Source: Aliishimia ponticola (GTDB lineage: Bacteria; Pseudomonadota; Alphaproteobacteria; Rhodobacterales; Rhodobacteraceae). From it: DNA of 64,000 bases. Shown piece after piece: positions 45,526-54,440 of this stretch. Position 1 is the stretch's first letter; each line of letters opens with the position of its first letter. The notes below the pieces were generated by a model that was not told the DNA's origin, made no database searches, and saw only the letters and a program-made list of their open reading frames with translations. The position numbers and the translations under genes are program-made. The stretch lies in assembly GCF_004803475.1 (NCBI RefSeq), contig NZ_SRKY01000001.1, positions 186,001-250,000 on the forward strand, given 5' to 3'.

Positions 45526-46526
45526 GCCGCGACCTCCGGGGCGGCGTTGCCCGCCATGCGGACCAGCAGATCAAAGGCTTGCCGCGTCGCGCCCACATTG
45601 GCGACGCCTTGCCCCGCAATATCGAAGGCGGTGCCATGGGCGGGCGTCGCCACCGGGATCGGCAGACCGCCAGCCACGGTCACGCCGCGTTCAAACCCCA
45701 TCAGCTTGATCGCGATCTGCCCTTGATCGTGATACATGGTCACGACCGCATCGACCTCGCCGCGCTTGGCCTTGAGGAACACGGTGTCCGACGGCCAGGG
45801 GCCGGTGACGTTCATCTGGCGGCTTTGGCAGGCCTTGACCACGGGTTCGATCACGTCGATTTCCTCGCGCCCGAACTTGCCGTTATCTCCCGCATGGGGG
45901 TTCAGCGCGGCGACCGCCACATGCGGGCGCGTCTTGCCGGACCGCGCCAGCGTCGCATGGGCCAGTTCGATGGCGCGCTCGATCCCCGGCCCGTCGATAT
46001 TGGCGGCGACATCCTTCAGACCGATATGGCTGGTGACGCGGGTGGTCATCAGATCGTCGAGCACGTTGATCTCTGAATGATAGCCGGTAAAGCCCAGATA
46101 CCGCGCCATATAGCGATGCTCATCCTCGGCATTGAGCCCGGCAGAGGTCATCGCGGCCTTGTTGAACGGCGCAAACAGCACGCCATGGACCAGCCCCGCC
46201 TGTGCCAGATCCAGCGCCTTGTCGAGACAGCGCAGGGATGTGGTGCCCCCGGCCACGGTCGTCTGGGCGATGCGCACATCCTCGGGTGCGATGGTCTGCA
46301 TATCCAGATGGGCGAGCCCCTGAAAACCGGCAATCGCATCTTCGCCGATGGTGTTCAGCGTCACTTCGCAGCCAGCCTGCGCCGCGCCGCGCTGCCAGAT
46401 ATGGGCGTCCCCCACCAGCAGGATGTCGGCGGCCTCGGTCACGCCGTCTTGCGACAGCAGTTTGGCGATCAGTTCCGGCCCGATCCCGGACGGATCGCCG
46501 GGGATAATGGCGAGCTTGGGATGCAT
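45522..46526 (-). CDS. pdxA2: PdxA2-like 4-phospho-hydroxyacid dehydrogenase
   Basis: This 334-aa PdxA-family protein has IPGDPSGIGPEL (about 8-19), GGTTSLRCLDKALDL, the metal-binding His region in EDEHRYMARYLG, LNPHAGDNGKFG and YHDQGQIAIKLMGF. PdxA2 proteins act on D-threonate or D-erythronate 4-phosphate rather than in vitamin B6 synthesis, and they sit in sugar-acid operons such as this one. The start ATG 46526 shares one base with the stop of the regulator gene. Confidence 0.82.
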   Translation of the reverse strand: MHPKLAIIPGDPSGIGPELIAKLLSQDGVTEAADILLVGDAHIWQRGAAQAGCEVTLNTIGEDAIAGFQGLAHLDMQTIAPEDVRIAQTTVAGGTTSLRCLDKALDLAQAGLVHGVLFAPFNKAAMTSAGLNAEDEHRYMARYLGFTGYHSEINVLDDLMTTRVTSHIGLKDVAANIDGPGIERAIELAHATLARSGKTRPHVAVAALNPHAGDNGKFGREEIDVIEPVVKACQSRQMNVTGPWPSDTVFLKAKRGEVDAVVTMYHDQGQIAIKLMGFERGVTVAGGLPIPVATPAHGTAFDIAGQGVANVGATRQAFDLLVRMAGNAAPEVAA

Positions 46527-47239
46527 CAGGTGTCCTCCGTTTCGGCCTTGGCCTCTGCGATGGCGGCGGCGATGTTGATTTCGGCCGTGCGCAGATGTTG
46601 TGTGAGTGCCCGCCGGGCAGCGGCGGCATCGCGGGCTTTGAGCGCGTTCACGATATCCAGATGTTCGCGGCGGGTAATGTCGCGGCTGGCGACCCGCTGC
46701 GAAGACAGGAACCGCACCCGCCAAAGCCGCGCGTTATAGGTTGCGTGGGTTTCAAGCAGCGCGCGGTTGCCGGAAGCTTCGACAATGGCGCCGTGAAAAT
46801 CCATGTCCCGCCGGAACGCGGCCAGCTGACCTTCGGCGTCGCGCGCTTCCTTGATGGAGGTGTTCAGCGCGTCGATCCTGGCGATCTGCGCGTCGCTGGC
46901 CACCTCGCAGGCGAGTTCGCCCGCCAGCGCCTCCAACGCGCCTTGCACACGCAGCCAATCGTTGATCTCGTCCAGCGACGGATCGGCCACCACCGGTCTG
47001 CGGGTCGGGCCATAGTCGATCAGCCCCTCGCTTTCCAGAATACGCAACGCTTCCTTCAGCGGCGTGCGGGAAATCCCGAACGCCTCGGCCAGATCGCGTT
47101 CGCGCACCGGCATCCCCGGGGCCAGCTTGCCCAGCAGGATGAATTCGCGCAGATGGTCCGCCGCATCTGCCGCCAGCGATTTGCGTGGCTTCAACTCGGC
47201 GAAATTGCGCAGCTCATTGGTCCATGCGGTTTCGCTCAT
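46526..47239 (-). CDS. GntR-family regulator with FCD domain
   Basis: The 237-aa regulator has an N-terminal winged helix (about 20-85, GMPVRERDLAEAFGISRTPLKEALRILESEGL) and an all-helical FCD sensor domain (about 95-225) with the usual His residues for a metal (FHGAIVEAS). It lies inside the sugar-acid operon and probably represses it through the inverted repeat at 52367-52386. The start ATG 47239 was chosen because the longer frame overlaps the dehydratase gene. Confidence 0.88.
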   Translation of the reverse strand: MSETAWTNELRNFAELKPRKSLAADAADHLREFILLGKLAPGMPVRERDLAEAFGISRTPLKEALRILESEGLIDYGPTRRPVVADPSLDEINDWLRVQGALEALAGELACEVASDAQIARIDALNTSIKEARDAEGQLAAFRRDMDFHGAIVEASGNRALLETHATYNARLWRVRFLSSQRVASRDITRREHLDIVNALKARDAAAARRALTQHLRTAEINIAAAIAEAKAETEDT

Positions 47240-47240
47240 C

Positions 47241-48152
47241 TCATGTCCCCCAACGCAACACCAAAGGATCAAGCGGGCGCAGCAAGTCGATCAGCCGCGC
47301 CCGGATGGCCGGATGCAGGGGCGGGATCGGATGGCGGCAGAATTCGGATTTGATCACACCGCCTTCGACCATCGCTGCCTTGCACGATTGCCAGCCGCAT
47401 TGGCGGTTCTCGTGGTTAATGGCCATGGCGACCCGGCCATAAGCCTCTGTCGCGCCGGCCACATCACCCGCGTGGTGCCGGGTGATGACCGGTTTGATCT
47501 GATCGACGATCATGCCGCTGGTCATCGACCCGGTCGCCCCCGCGTCGAGATCGGCCAGAAGCGTGATCGCTTCTTCACCGTCGAAGGGCGCTTCGATCGC
47601 GTCGCCGCCGTCTTCGATCAGCGCTCGGATCTTGTTCGCGGCGCGTGGGCATTCGATCTTGAACAACTTCACCGCCTCGATCTCGCGCGCCATGCGCACC
47701 AAAAGCGGCACCGGCAGATCGACGCCCGAAAGCGGTGCGTCCTGCACCATGATCGGGATGCCGACCTCGCCCACGGCGGCGAATTGTTCAAAGCTCTGCT
47801 CTGGCGTGCCTTTGAGAAGCGCGCCGTGATAGGGCGGCATCATCATCACGATATCCGCGCCCAGATCCTTGGCAAAACGCGCGCGCTCTACCGCGATCTG
47901 GGTGGCGTAGTGGCTGATCGTGACGATCACCGGCACGCGGCCCGCGATATGTTCGACGCTCAGCCGTGCCAGAACTTCACGCTCCGCATCGGAGATCAGG
48001 AACTGCTCTGAGAAGTTGGCCAGAATGCAAATCCCATCCGCGCCCTGATCGATCAGGCAATCGAGCACGCGCTTCATGCCGTCCAGATCAAGCGTGCCAT
48101 CCGGGTGGAACGGCGTCGGGGCGACCGGCCATATACCTGTATACTGCGTCAT
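47241..48152 (-). CDS. DapA-family 2-keto-3-deoxy sugar acid dehydratase (KDA dehydratase-like)
   Basis: The 303-aa class I aldolase-fold protein has the Schiff-base Lys165 (KLFKIECP). The DapA Tyr region is replaced by [10 protein letters not shown] (about 134-143), a pattern I associate with L-2-keto-3-deoxyarabonate dehydratases rather than dihydrodipicolinate synthase. It would turn a 2-keto-3-deoxypentonate into ketoglutarate semialdehyde, the substrate of the dehydrogenase at 43069. It lies between the enolase-type dehydratase and the regulator, with overlaps or gaps of a few nt. Confidence 0.78.
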   Translation of the reverse strand: MTQYTGIWPVAPTPFHPDGTLDLDGMKRVLDCLIDQGADGICILANFSEQFLISDAEREVLARLSVEHIAGRVPVIVTISHYATQIAVERARFAKDLGADIVMMMPPYHGALLKGTPEQSFEQFAAVGEVGIPIMVQDAPLSGVDLPVPLLVRMAREIEAVKLFKIECPRAANKIRALIEDGGDAIEAPFDGEEAITLLADLDAGATGSMTSGMIVDQIKPVITRHHAGDVAGATEAYGRVAMAINHENRQCGWQSCKAAMVEGGVIKSEFCRHPIPPLHPAIRARLIDLLRPLDPLVLRWGT

Positions 48153-49324
48153 TCAATAATCTCGAAATGTTTCATGTGCTTATCGGTGATCGTGATGCCA
48201 AGGCCAGGCGTGTTGTCGTCCAGCTGTAGATAGCCGTTTTCCGCCTCAACGTCGCCCTCGAAGATGTAGTAGAACAGCTCATTGCCGACCTCGACATCGA
48301 AAACCGGGAAGTATTCCGAAATCGGGCAATTCGTGTTCGCCATTGTCAGGTGATAATTGTGCATCTGCCCGGCATGGGGGATGACGGGGATTTGCGCGGC
48401 CTCGGCGATGGCGTTGATCTTTTGCGCCGCCGTGATGCCGCCCACGCGGTTGGTGTCATATTGCAGCACACTTACCGCCTTCTTGCGGATCAGATCGGCG
48501 CAGCCCATGACGCTGAATTCATGCTCCCCGCCCGAGATCGGCACAATCCCCATCGCGTTGAGTTCGGCATAGCCTTCGACGTCATCCGCGATCACGGGCT
48601 CTTCCAGCCAGCGCGGCTCGAACGGGGCCAGTTTGGGCAACATCCGCTTGGCGTAATCCAAGTTCCAGCCCATGTAGCATTCAAGCATCAGATCGACGTC
48701 ATAGCCCAGCACCTCGCGCAGCGCTTCGACGCGCTTGAGGTTCTCGCGCATCCCCGCCATGCCGTCCTTTGGGCCAAAGCCAAAGCGGGACTTGAACGCG
48801 CTGTAGCCGTGGCTTGCGGCCTCTTCGGCCTCGCGCTGCATCGCCTCGATGCTGTCGGCATAGAGCTTGGAGTAATAGACCGGGATCTTCTCTTTCGTGC
48901 GCCCGCCAAGCAGCTTGAACACGGGCTTGTTCACCAGCTTGCCCATCAAATCCCAGATCGCGATGTCGATGGCGCTGATCGCAGTCATGCCGATGCCCTT
49001 GCGACCCCAGGCATGGGTGCGGCGGTACATCTTTTCCCAGATATAGGCGTAGTCGAACGGGTCTTCCCCGATCACCAGCGGCGCGTACCAGTCGTCGATG
49101 GCCTGTTTCACCACCGTGGGCGCCAGGGCGGCATTTCCGATGCCGATAGTCCCGTCCTCTGTCTCAACCTCGCAAGTCAGCCATTGGTGGAACCGGAACG
49201 AGGCCATGGCGTCGCCTTTGATCCACAGCGCATCCGACGCATTGGTACAAAAATGGCCCTGCGGGGGAACGGTCGGCCCGGTCCAGTTCCAGACGCGGGT
49301 GCGCACAGATTTGATCTTGGTCAT
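48149..49324 (-). CDS. Sugar-acid dehydratase, enolase superfamily (rhamnonate-dehydratase subgroup)
   Basis: This 391-aa mandelate-racemase-type enzyme has a Lys-x-Arg motif on the second strand (Lys178-Arg180) and metal ligands Glu215, Glu241/242 and Glu267 (SGGEHE). The Asp290-His317 dyad sits in LQYDTN and [10 protein letters not shown]. The fold and His context resemble L-rhamnonate dehydratase, whose subgroup also contains lyxonate- and other acid-sugar dehydratases. It would make a 2-keto-3-deoxy acid for the downstream DapA-like enzyme. The exact sugar acid is unknown. Confidence 0.82.
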   Translation of the reverse strand: MTKIKSVRTRVWNWTGPTVPPQGHFCTNASDALWIKGDAMASFRFHQWLTCEVETEDGTIGIGNAALAPTVVKQAIDDWYAPLVIGEDPFDYAYIWEKMYRRTHAWGRKGIGMTAISAIDIAIWDLMGKLVNKPVFKLLGGRTKEKIPVYYSKLYADSIEAMQREAEEAASHGYSAFKSRFGFGPKDGMAGMRENLKRVEALREVLGYDVDLMLECYMGWNLDYAKRMLPKLAPFEPRWLEEPVIADDVEGYAELNAMGIVPISGGEHEFSVMGCADLIRKKAVSVLQYDTNRVGGITAAQKINAIAEAAQIPVIPHAGQMHNYHLTMANTNCPISEYFPVFDVEVGNELFYYIFEGDVEAENGYLQLDDNTPGLGITITDKHMKHFEIIE

Positions 49325-49327
49325 GGG

Positions 49328-50824
49328 TTATTCTCCGGTGGAAAGCAGGGGATCGCGTTGCTTGAACAGACGCCAGACATAGGGGCCGAACAGCGCAAGG
49401 ATCGTCAGGACGAAAAACAGCAGGGACAGCGGGCGGGTGAACATCAGCCACCATTGGTCGTCCAGCATGATCAGCGATTGGCCAAGGCGCTTTTCCAGCA
49501 TCCCGCCAAGGATCAGGCCGATGGCCAAGGGCACGACCGAATAGCCGAAGCGGCGCATGAAATAGCCCGCCACCCCCGCGCCAAGCGCGATGTAGACATC
49601 CAGCATCGACTGGTCGAGCGCATAGGCTCCGACAATCGAAAAGCAGAAGACGATGGGCCAGAGGATCTGCACCGGCACGAAGGTGACGCGGGCAAACAGC
49701 TTTGCGCCGAAAAGGCCGACGAAGATGAAGGTGATATTGACCAGCAGCATCGCCCAGAAGATCGCATAGGCGAATTCCGCCTGCTGGGTGAACATGGTCG
49801 GCCCCGGTTGCAGGCCATGCACCATCAGCCCGGCCAGAATGACCGCCGCTGTCGGGCTGCCGGGGATACCCAGCGCAAGGGTCGGCACCATCGCGCCGCC
49901 CGTGGCCGAGTTATTGGCCGCCTCAGACCCGGCGATCCCCTCGACAGAGCCTTTGCCGAATTCTTCGGGTGTCTTGGACCATCGCCGCGCCTCGTTATAG
50001 CCGATCATGGAAGCGACGGTTGCGCCCTCGGCCGGTAGGATGCCGATGAAGGTGCCGATGCCGGACGAGCGCAGGATGGTTTTCCAGACCCGGCGGTAAT
50101 CGTCGCGCGACGGCAGCTTGATCGCCTTCATATGGATCAGCTTAGGCTCTCCGTTCAGGCGGTCCGCCTGCACCAGCAGTTCCGAAATGCCGAAGATGCC
50201 GATCATCACGGGGACGAAACCGATCCCCTCGGACAACTCGTTGAACCCGAAGGTAAAGCGTTCGACCGTGGTCAGAAGGTCTTTGCCCACCGTGGCCAGC
50301 ACTATGCCGATCGCGCCTGCGATGATGTTCTTCATCGGGGTGCCGTCGCCGATGGTGGCGAGCATGGAAATGCCAAACACCGTCAGGGCGAAATATTCGG
50401 GCGGTGCGAAATTATAGGCCATGCGGGCCATCAGCGGTGCGGCCAGCATCAGGCACACGACCGAGATGATGCCGCCAATGGTCGAGGACACCGTGGCCAT
50501 CCCCAGTGCGCGCCCGGCCTCGCCGCGCTGGGCGAGGGGGAAGCCATCAAGGCAAGTGGTGGCGCTGGCAGAGGTGCCGGGCGTGTTGATCAGGATCGCC
50601 GTGATCGCCCCGGCAAAGGTCGCCGCGCAATAGATCGTGGTCAGGATCGCAATGGCCGGGATCGGCTCCATCGTGATGGTGAAGGGCAGCAGCAGCGCCG
50701 CACCGGTGGTGGCGTTCAGGCCGGGCAGGGCGCCGATGATGACACCGCCCAGCGTCGCGGCAAAGAGCAGCACCAGCAAGTGCGGATCGAGCAGCGCGTA
50801 AAGTCCTGCAAGCAAAGGTTCCAT
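49328..50824 (-). CDS. tctA: Tripartite tricarboxylate transporter large permease (TctA)
   Basis: The 498-aa polytopic protein has the TctA hallmarks GALPGLNATTGAALLLPFT near the N-terminus, GTSASATTCLDGFP, GILPAEGATVASMIGYNEAR and LALGIPGSPTAAVILAGLM. I chose ATG 50824, 5 nt after the tctB stop, rather than the GTG at 50842 inside tctB. It forms the channel of the sugar-acid uptake system with TctB and TctC. Confidence 0.92.
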   Translation of the reverse strand: MEPLLAGLYALLDPHLLVLLFAATLGGVIIGALPGLNATTGAALLLPFTITMEPIPAIAILTTIYCAATFAGAITAILINTPGTSASATTCLDGFPLAQRGEAGRALGMATVSSTIGGIISVVCLMLAAPLMARMAYNFAPPEYFALTVFGISMLATIGDGTPMKNIIAGAIGIVLATVGKDLLTTVERFTFGFNELSEGIGFVPVMIGIFGISELLVQADRLNGEPKLIHMKAIKLPSRDDYRRVWKTILRSSGIGTFIGILPAEGATVASMIGYNEARRWSKTPEEFGKGSVEGIAGSEAANNSATGGAMVPTLALGIPGSPTAAVILAGLMVHGLQPGPTMFTQQAEFAYAIFWAMLLVNITFIFVGLFGAKLFARVTFVPVQILWPIVFCFSIVGAYALDQSMLDVYIALGAGVAGYFMRRFGYSVVPLAIGLILGGMLEKRLGQSLIMLDDQWWLMFTRPLSLLFFVLTILALFGPYVWRLFKQRDPLLSTGE

Positions 50825-50829
50825 ATCCG

Positions 50830-51270
50830 TCACCCGTACCAAAGGTCGGTCAGAAGCCCGCGCGGAAAGCGGATGCGGAAGGCTTGATCGAACAAAAGGA
50901 AGATCAGCGCCGGGCTTAGAACCGACACAAGGCCAATGCCCCAGATCCGGCGCTCGCCCCAGGCATAGGCCAGCCCGCCTGCAAAGACGCCCAGCCCGAG
51001 AAAGAGATCGATTTGCGCCAGCAGGGCAAAGACCGCGAACAGCCCCATGCTGGTCCAGGCGTTCAGGCCGATGGGCGCATGTTCGATGGGCGGATCAAAG
51101 ACCATGACCAGCACCGACAGCGCGATGATCAGCAGCAAGACCATCTGCGGGAAATCCGCAGGCTGCATCCCGCGCAGCAAGATCGGTGGCACTTCGTCGA
51201 ACCGTGTGCTGAGCCAATAGGCGATCAGACAAAGGAGTATCGTCCCGCAAGGAACCACATAACGCGTCAT
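50830..51270 (-). CDS. tctB: Tripartite tricarboxylate transporter small subunit (TctB)
   Basis: This 146-aa protein has four hydrophobic helices, the usual TctB size and layout, with little sequence conservation (FPQMVLLLIIALSVLVMVF for helix 2). It lies directly upstream of tctA and 92 nt downstream of tctC, with a stable hairpin in that gap. Confidence 0.85.
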   Translation of the reverse strand: MTRYVVPCGTILLCLIAYWLSTRFDEVPPILLRGMQPADFPQMVLLLIIALSVLVMVFDPPIEHAPIGLNAWTSMGLFAVFALLAQIDLFLGLGVFAGGLAYAWGERRIWGIGLVSVLSPALIFLLFDQAFRIRFPRGLLTDLWYG

Positions 51271-51301
51271 TGCATCTGTATCCTGAATTTGGGTTTGGAA
51301 C

Positions 51302-51334
51302 CCGGCCCGCCGCGTCCTTGCGGGGGCAGGCCGG
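51302..51334 (-). repeat. Intercistronic stem-loop between tctC and tctB
   Basis: CCGGCC (51302-51307) and GGCCGG (51329-51334) close a GC-rich imperfect hairpin with further inner pairing. It could protect the tctC mRNA 3' end, so that the binding protein is made in excess over the permeases. Confidence 0.45.
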
Positions 51335-51362
51335 ATCTGGGCCGAACGGATGTCCGGGCCGT

Positions 51363-52307
51363 TTACTTGATGAAGCCTAGCTCTCGCAGGGCGGCGTCCA
51401 TATCGGATTGCATCGACGCCAACTGGTTGCCCCAGACCTGCGAATCCGCCACCGATGTCTTGTCCAGCCCCACAGAAGTCAGAAAGCCCTGATAGACCGT
51501 GTGGTTCATCGCGTTCAGCAGCGCCGTTTCGATCTTGGCCGCCACGTCATCGGGCGTATCCGCATGGACGACAAAGCCCCGCACGGTCGAGAAATTGGCA
51601 TCGATCCCCAATTCCTGCGCCGTCGAAACTTCGGGCAGCCCGCTCATCCGTTCGGGCGCCAGTACGACCATCGGGCAGATATCGCCCGCCTCGATCTGCG
51701 ATCCAGCTTCGGCAAGGTTCAGAACCGCCACATCCACCGCACCGGCGACCAATTGCGTCGCCAATTCGCCGCCGCCTTCAAAGGGCACGATCTTTGGGGT
51801 CGCCAGGTCGCCGCGCCGGGTGAACATGAAGGCCGACACGTCGTCGATGCCGCCAAGATGGGTGGTGCCATAGGTCAGTGGCGCGTCCTTCTGGGCGTCC
51901 ACGAAAGCCTGCGCGGAATCGTATACACCGCAGCGCGTCATCAGGATTTGCGGATCGTCCGTGCCCCGCGCAATCGGGCGCACGTCTTCCAGTTTCATAT
52001 CCGTCTTGCCAAGCGCCACCGTGGCCGAATGCCCGATGGTGAAGGTCAGGATGCTGTGCCCGTCCGCCGCCTGCGTCAGGTAGTGATCCATCGCAGAGGC
52101 GCCTCCACCGCCCCGTTTGTTGACCACGACCATATCAGTGCCCAGTTCACGGCGCGCGCGGATCATCATCATCCGCGTGGTCACATCGGTCCCACCGCCG
52201 TTCCCGGCATGGGTAATCACTTCGATGGTCTTGGCCGGGAATTCCTCGGCGGCAGCCGCGCCGCCGACAATCGCGGTCGCAGCCGCAATGGCGAATAGTG
52301 TCTTCAT
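51363..52307 (-). CDS. tctC: Tripartite tricarboxylate transporter substrate-binding protein (TctC)
   Basis: The 314-aa periplasmic receptor has a signal peptide (MKTLFAIAAATAIVGGAAAA). The Bug/TctC fold shows a ligand-loop region (GGGTDVTTRMMM) and VVNKRGGGGASAMDHYL. It is first in the operon and probably brings in the sugar acid processed by the downstream enzymes. GGGAGG lies 6 nt before ATG 52307. Confidence 0.9.
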   Translation of the reverse strand: MKTLFAIAAATAIVGGAAAAEEFPAKTIEVITHAGNGGGTDVTTRMMMIRARRELGTDMVVVNKRGGGGASAMDHYLTQAADGHSILTFTIGHSATVALGKTDMKLEDVRPIARGTDDPQILMTRCGVYDSAQAFVDAQKDAPLTYGTTHLGGIDDVSAFMFTRRGDLATPKIVPFEGGGELATQLVAGAVDVAVLNLAEAGSQIEAGDICPMVVLAPERMSGLPEVSTAQELGIDANFSTVRGFVVHADTPDDVAAKIETALLNAMNHTVYQGFLTSVGLDKTSVADSQVWGNQLASMQSDMDAALRELGFIK

Positions 52308-52366
52308 GGTATCCTCCCTGGAAAATGGCGCCGAAGCGCACAAGGAGGGTGTAACTTGCATTTTGG

Positions 52367-52386
52367 AATTTTGGAATACCAAAATT
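52367..52386. promoter_or_regulatory. Perfect inverted repeat upstream of tctC (candidate GntR operator)
   Basis: AATTTTGGAATACCAAAATT is a perfect 8-bp palindrome around a 4-nt centre, with a TTGG(N4)CCAA core like FadR/FCD-type operators. A further TTTTGGAAT half-site (52361-52369) overlaps it as a direct repeat. It stands 60-80 nt before the tctC start in an otherwise GC-rich region. Confidence 0.65.
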
Positions 52387-52555
52387 TCATTTAGACCGAC
52401 GCATATGGCGGAGAGGCGAAGGGCAGGCGCAGGAAAAGCCAAGCACGCAAAGGCAAAATCGCCTCCGGCGCGGGCGCAGTTGAACTTGGCGCAGCCATCA
52501 CGTTTTCAGTGGGCGAGGTAGCACCGCGTGGCCATCACGCCAGACTCAGGGCAGC

Positions 52556-53818
52556 TCAGACCTGTTCGGGGATGCGAATCTCGGCATTGCCCTCATAGGC
52601 CAGATAATTGCGCTGAATCGCGATCTGGTCGGCAATGAACTTGGCATCGTGCCAGACGCCCCAGATGAAGGACGATCCACGACGGCTTTGCCATGGAAGC
52701 CCGACGAAATAGAGCCCCGGTTCGCGGCTGACACCGCGCTGATGCTGCGGGCGGCCCATATCGTCAAACGTGTCCGCCTTGATCCAGCCAAAGTCGAACT
52801 GATAGCCGGTCGCCCAGAGGATCGTGCCAATCCCGGCCTTCGCGAGATCGAGTTGATGGATCGGCTGCGTGACACAAACCGGGTCGCTGGGGATGTCCCG
52901 CGCCTCGGGTTCTTCGGGCAGGTCCAGCCGGTGGCGCGCGATATAGGCGTCGGCCTCGTCCAGCACGGACAGATAGTTCGCATCGCCCGCCTGAAGGTTC
53001 GCGCGCAGATCATCCGCGAACGTGACGACCCCATCGCGATAGCCTTGGGTCATGCCCAGCAGGGTGATGCCCGCTTGGGCCAGATTGCGGAAGTCGATGG
53101 TCTTGCCGCCTTCCGCGCCGCTGACCGCGATGGTCACATGTTCGGCGCCCGGGCCCGGGCTGTCGGCATTCCACTTGCCCAACACACCAAGCCACCAGAC
53201 ATTGTCGCGCCCACGATAGCGGCGGGGCGGGCGGTCATGCGGCCCGATGGACAGGTATACCTCGCGCCCCGATGTCCTCAGTTCCTCGGCGATCTGCACC
53301 CCGGAGGAGCCGCCGCCCACAACCAGCACCGCGCCCTTGGGAAGCTGGCCGGGATTGCGATAATTGGCGGAGTGCATCTGCAAGGGCGCGGCATCCGCCG
53401 GGATGACCGGGGGAATGGCGGGCTTCTGGAAGGGCCCGGTCGCCGCGACCACATGCCGGGCTTCGATACGGCCCTCGGAGGTTTCGACATCGAAGCCGCC
53501 ACCGCGCGGCGTGACAGCGGTCACTTCGACCCCGGTTCGGATCGGGGCGTTGATCTGCTTGGCATAGGCTTCGAAATAGGCGGCAACGTCCTCCTTGGGG
53601 GCGAACGCATCCGCGTCGCAGTCGAATTCCATGTTCGGAAAGCGGTCATGCCATGCCGGGCCATTGGCCACGAGGGAATCCCACCGCCCGGTCCGCCAGC
53701 GTTCCGCGATGCGGTCCCGCTCCAGCACCATGTGGTCGATCCCAAGATTGGTAAGGTGTTCGCTCATGGCGACCCCGGCTTGCCCAGCCCCGATCACAAC
53801 GGTGTCTATTCGTTCCAT
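52556..53818 (-). CDS. FAD-dependent monooxygenase-like oxidoreductase
   Basis: This 420-aa flavoprotein has GAGQAGVAMSE (about 10-20) for FAD, GGGSSGVQIAEEL (about 167-179) for NADPH, and a WATGYQFDF motif (about 339-347), as in bacterial FMO/CzcO-like oxidoreductases. The ATG at 53818 is preferred because GGAGG lies 5 nt upstream; an ATG at 53830 lacks a site. It is divergent from the RidA-like gene across a 193-nt region with a LysR-type box. The substrate is unknown; an amine or N-acyl compound would fit the neighbourhood. Confidence 0.82.
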   Translation of the reverse strand: MERIDTVVIGAGQAGVAMSEHLTNLGIDHMVLERDRIAERWRTGRWDSLVANGPAWHDRFPNMEFDCDADAFAPKEDVAAYFEAYAKQINAPIRTGVEVTAVTPRGGGFDVETSEGRIEARHVVAATGPFQKPAIPPVIPADAAPLQMHSANYRNPGQLPKGAVLVVGGGSSGVQIAEELRTSGREVYLSIGPHDRPPRRYRGRDNVWWLGVLGKWNADSPGPGAEHVTIAVSGAEGGKTIDFRNLAQAGITLLGMTQGYRDGVVTFADDLRANLQAGDANYLSVLDEADAYIARHRLDLPEEPEARDIPSDPVCVTQPIHQLDLAKAGIGTILWATGYQFDFGWIKADTFDDMGRPQHQRGVSREPGLYFVGLPWQSRRGSSFIWGVWHDAKFIADQIAIQRNYLAYEGNAEIRIPEQV

Positions 53819-53916
53819 CAATGCCTCCATGACGCTTGGATCGACCATAGGCAGCGGCCACAGAGCCGGAACACAACGAATTGCGGAAGCCTTGCTTGGG
53901 TTCATTCTAATCAATC

Positions 53917-53931
53917 TTAGTCTCGGGCTAA
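53917..53931. promoter_or_regulatory. LysR-type box TTAG-N7-CTAA (site 1)
   Basis: The motif is TTAG-TCTCGGG-CTAA, whose inner part has the LysR T-N11-A layout. It lies in the divergent promoter region between the FAD oxidoreductase and the RidA-like gene. Its reverse complement, CTTAGCCCGAGACTAA, differs from site 2 at only two of 16 positions. Confidence 0.6.
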
Positions 53932-54011
53932 GCGCGGATGAGGAAATACGTCTTTCGGGAATGGCCACCGGCCCGGATAATACCCAAAGAGACCTCAAGA
54001 GGATGATGGCG

Positions 54012-54440
54012 ATGGCCCATACACGCATTCGCAAGTTCAACACTGCCGATACCTATCCCGAACAGAAGCTGGACAATGATCTGTGTCAGGCGGTCGTCAC
54101 CGAAGGCGGGCGCACGGTCTGGCTTCGCGGTCAATGCCCGCAGAACCTGGATGATGCCAGGAACATCGAAAGCCATGACCCCGTCGAACAGACCCATAAG
54201 GTGATGCAGAACATCCGGCAGCTGATTGAAGAGGCGGGCGGCGAGATGGCGCATCTGGTCAAGGTCGTCGTCTACATCACCGATGTGCGCCACCGCGAGG
54301 CGGTCTATCGGACCATGGGCGAATATATCAAAGGCGTGCATCCGGTCTCTACCGGGTTGGTGGTTCAGGCGCTGGCGCGGCCCGAATGGCTGGTGGAAAT
54401 CGATGGCACCGCAGTGATCCCGGAAGGCTACGGCAAATGA
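54012..54440 (+). CDS. RidA/YjgF-family protein lacking the catalytic Arg
   Basis: This 142-aa protein has the RidA fold (EEAGGEMAHLVKVVVYITD and a C-terminal LVEIDGTAVIP). At the position of the enamine/imine-deaminase Arg (PARS in RidA) it has Ser113 (HPVSTG). It thus belongs to Rid subgroups without the classic iminase site, and its activity is unknown. Three ATGs (54003, 54006, 54012) follow AAGAGG; 54012 has the best spacing and matches the family start. It overlaps the DUF1028 gene by 4 nt. Confidence 0.82.
   Translation: MAHTRIRKFNTADTYPEQKLDNDLCQAVVTEGGRTVWLRGQCPQNLDDARNIESHDPVEQTHKVMQNIRQLIEEAGGEMAHLVKVVVYITDVRHREAVYRTMGEYIKGVHPVSTGLVVQALARPEWLVEIDGTAVIPEGYGK

Noticed and set aside
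45522-46526. Vitamin B6 biosynthetic pdxA
   Set aside because: The operon context and the absence of B6 or ksgA-type neighbours fit the PdxA2 group better.
47241-48152. Dihydrodipicolinate synthase (dapA)
   Set aside because: The DapA Tyr region is replaced by QDAP and the neighbours are sugar-acid catabolic genes.
48350-50038. A 562-codon plus-strand open frame opposite the enolase-type dehydratase and tctA
   Set aside because: It spans two genes on the other strand and reads as His/Gln/Arg-rich nonsense without domains.
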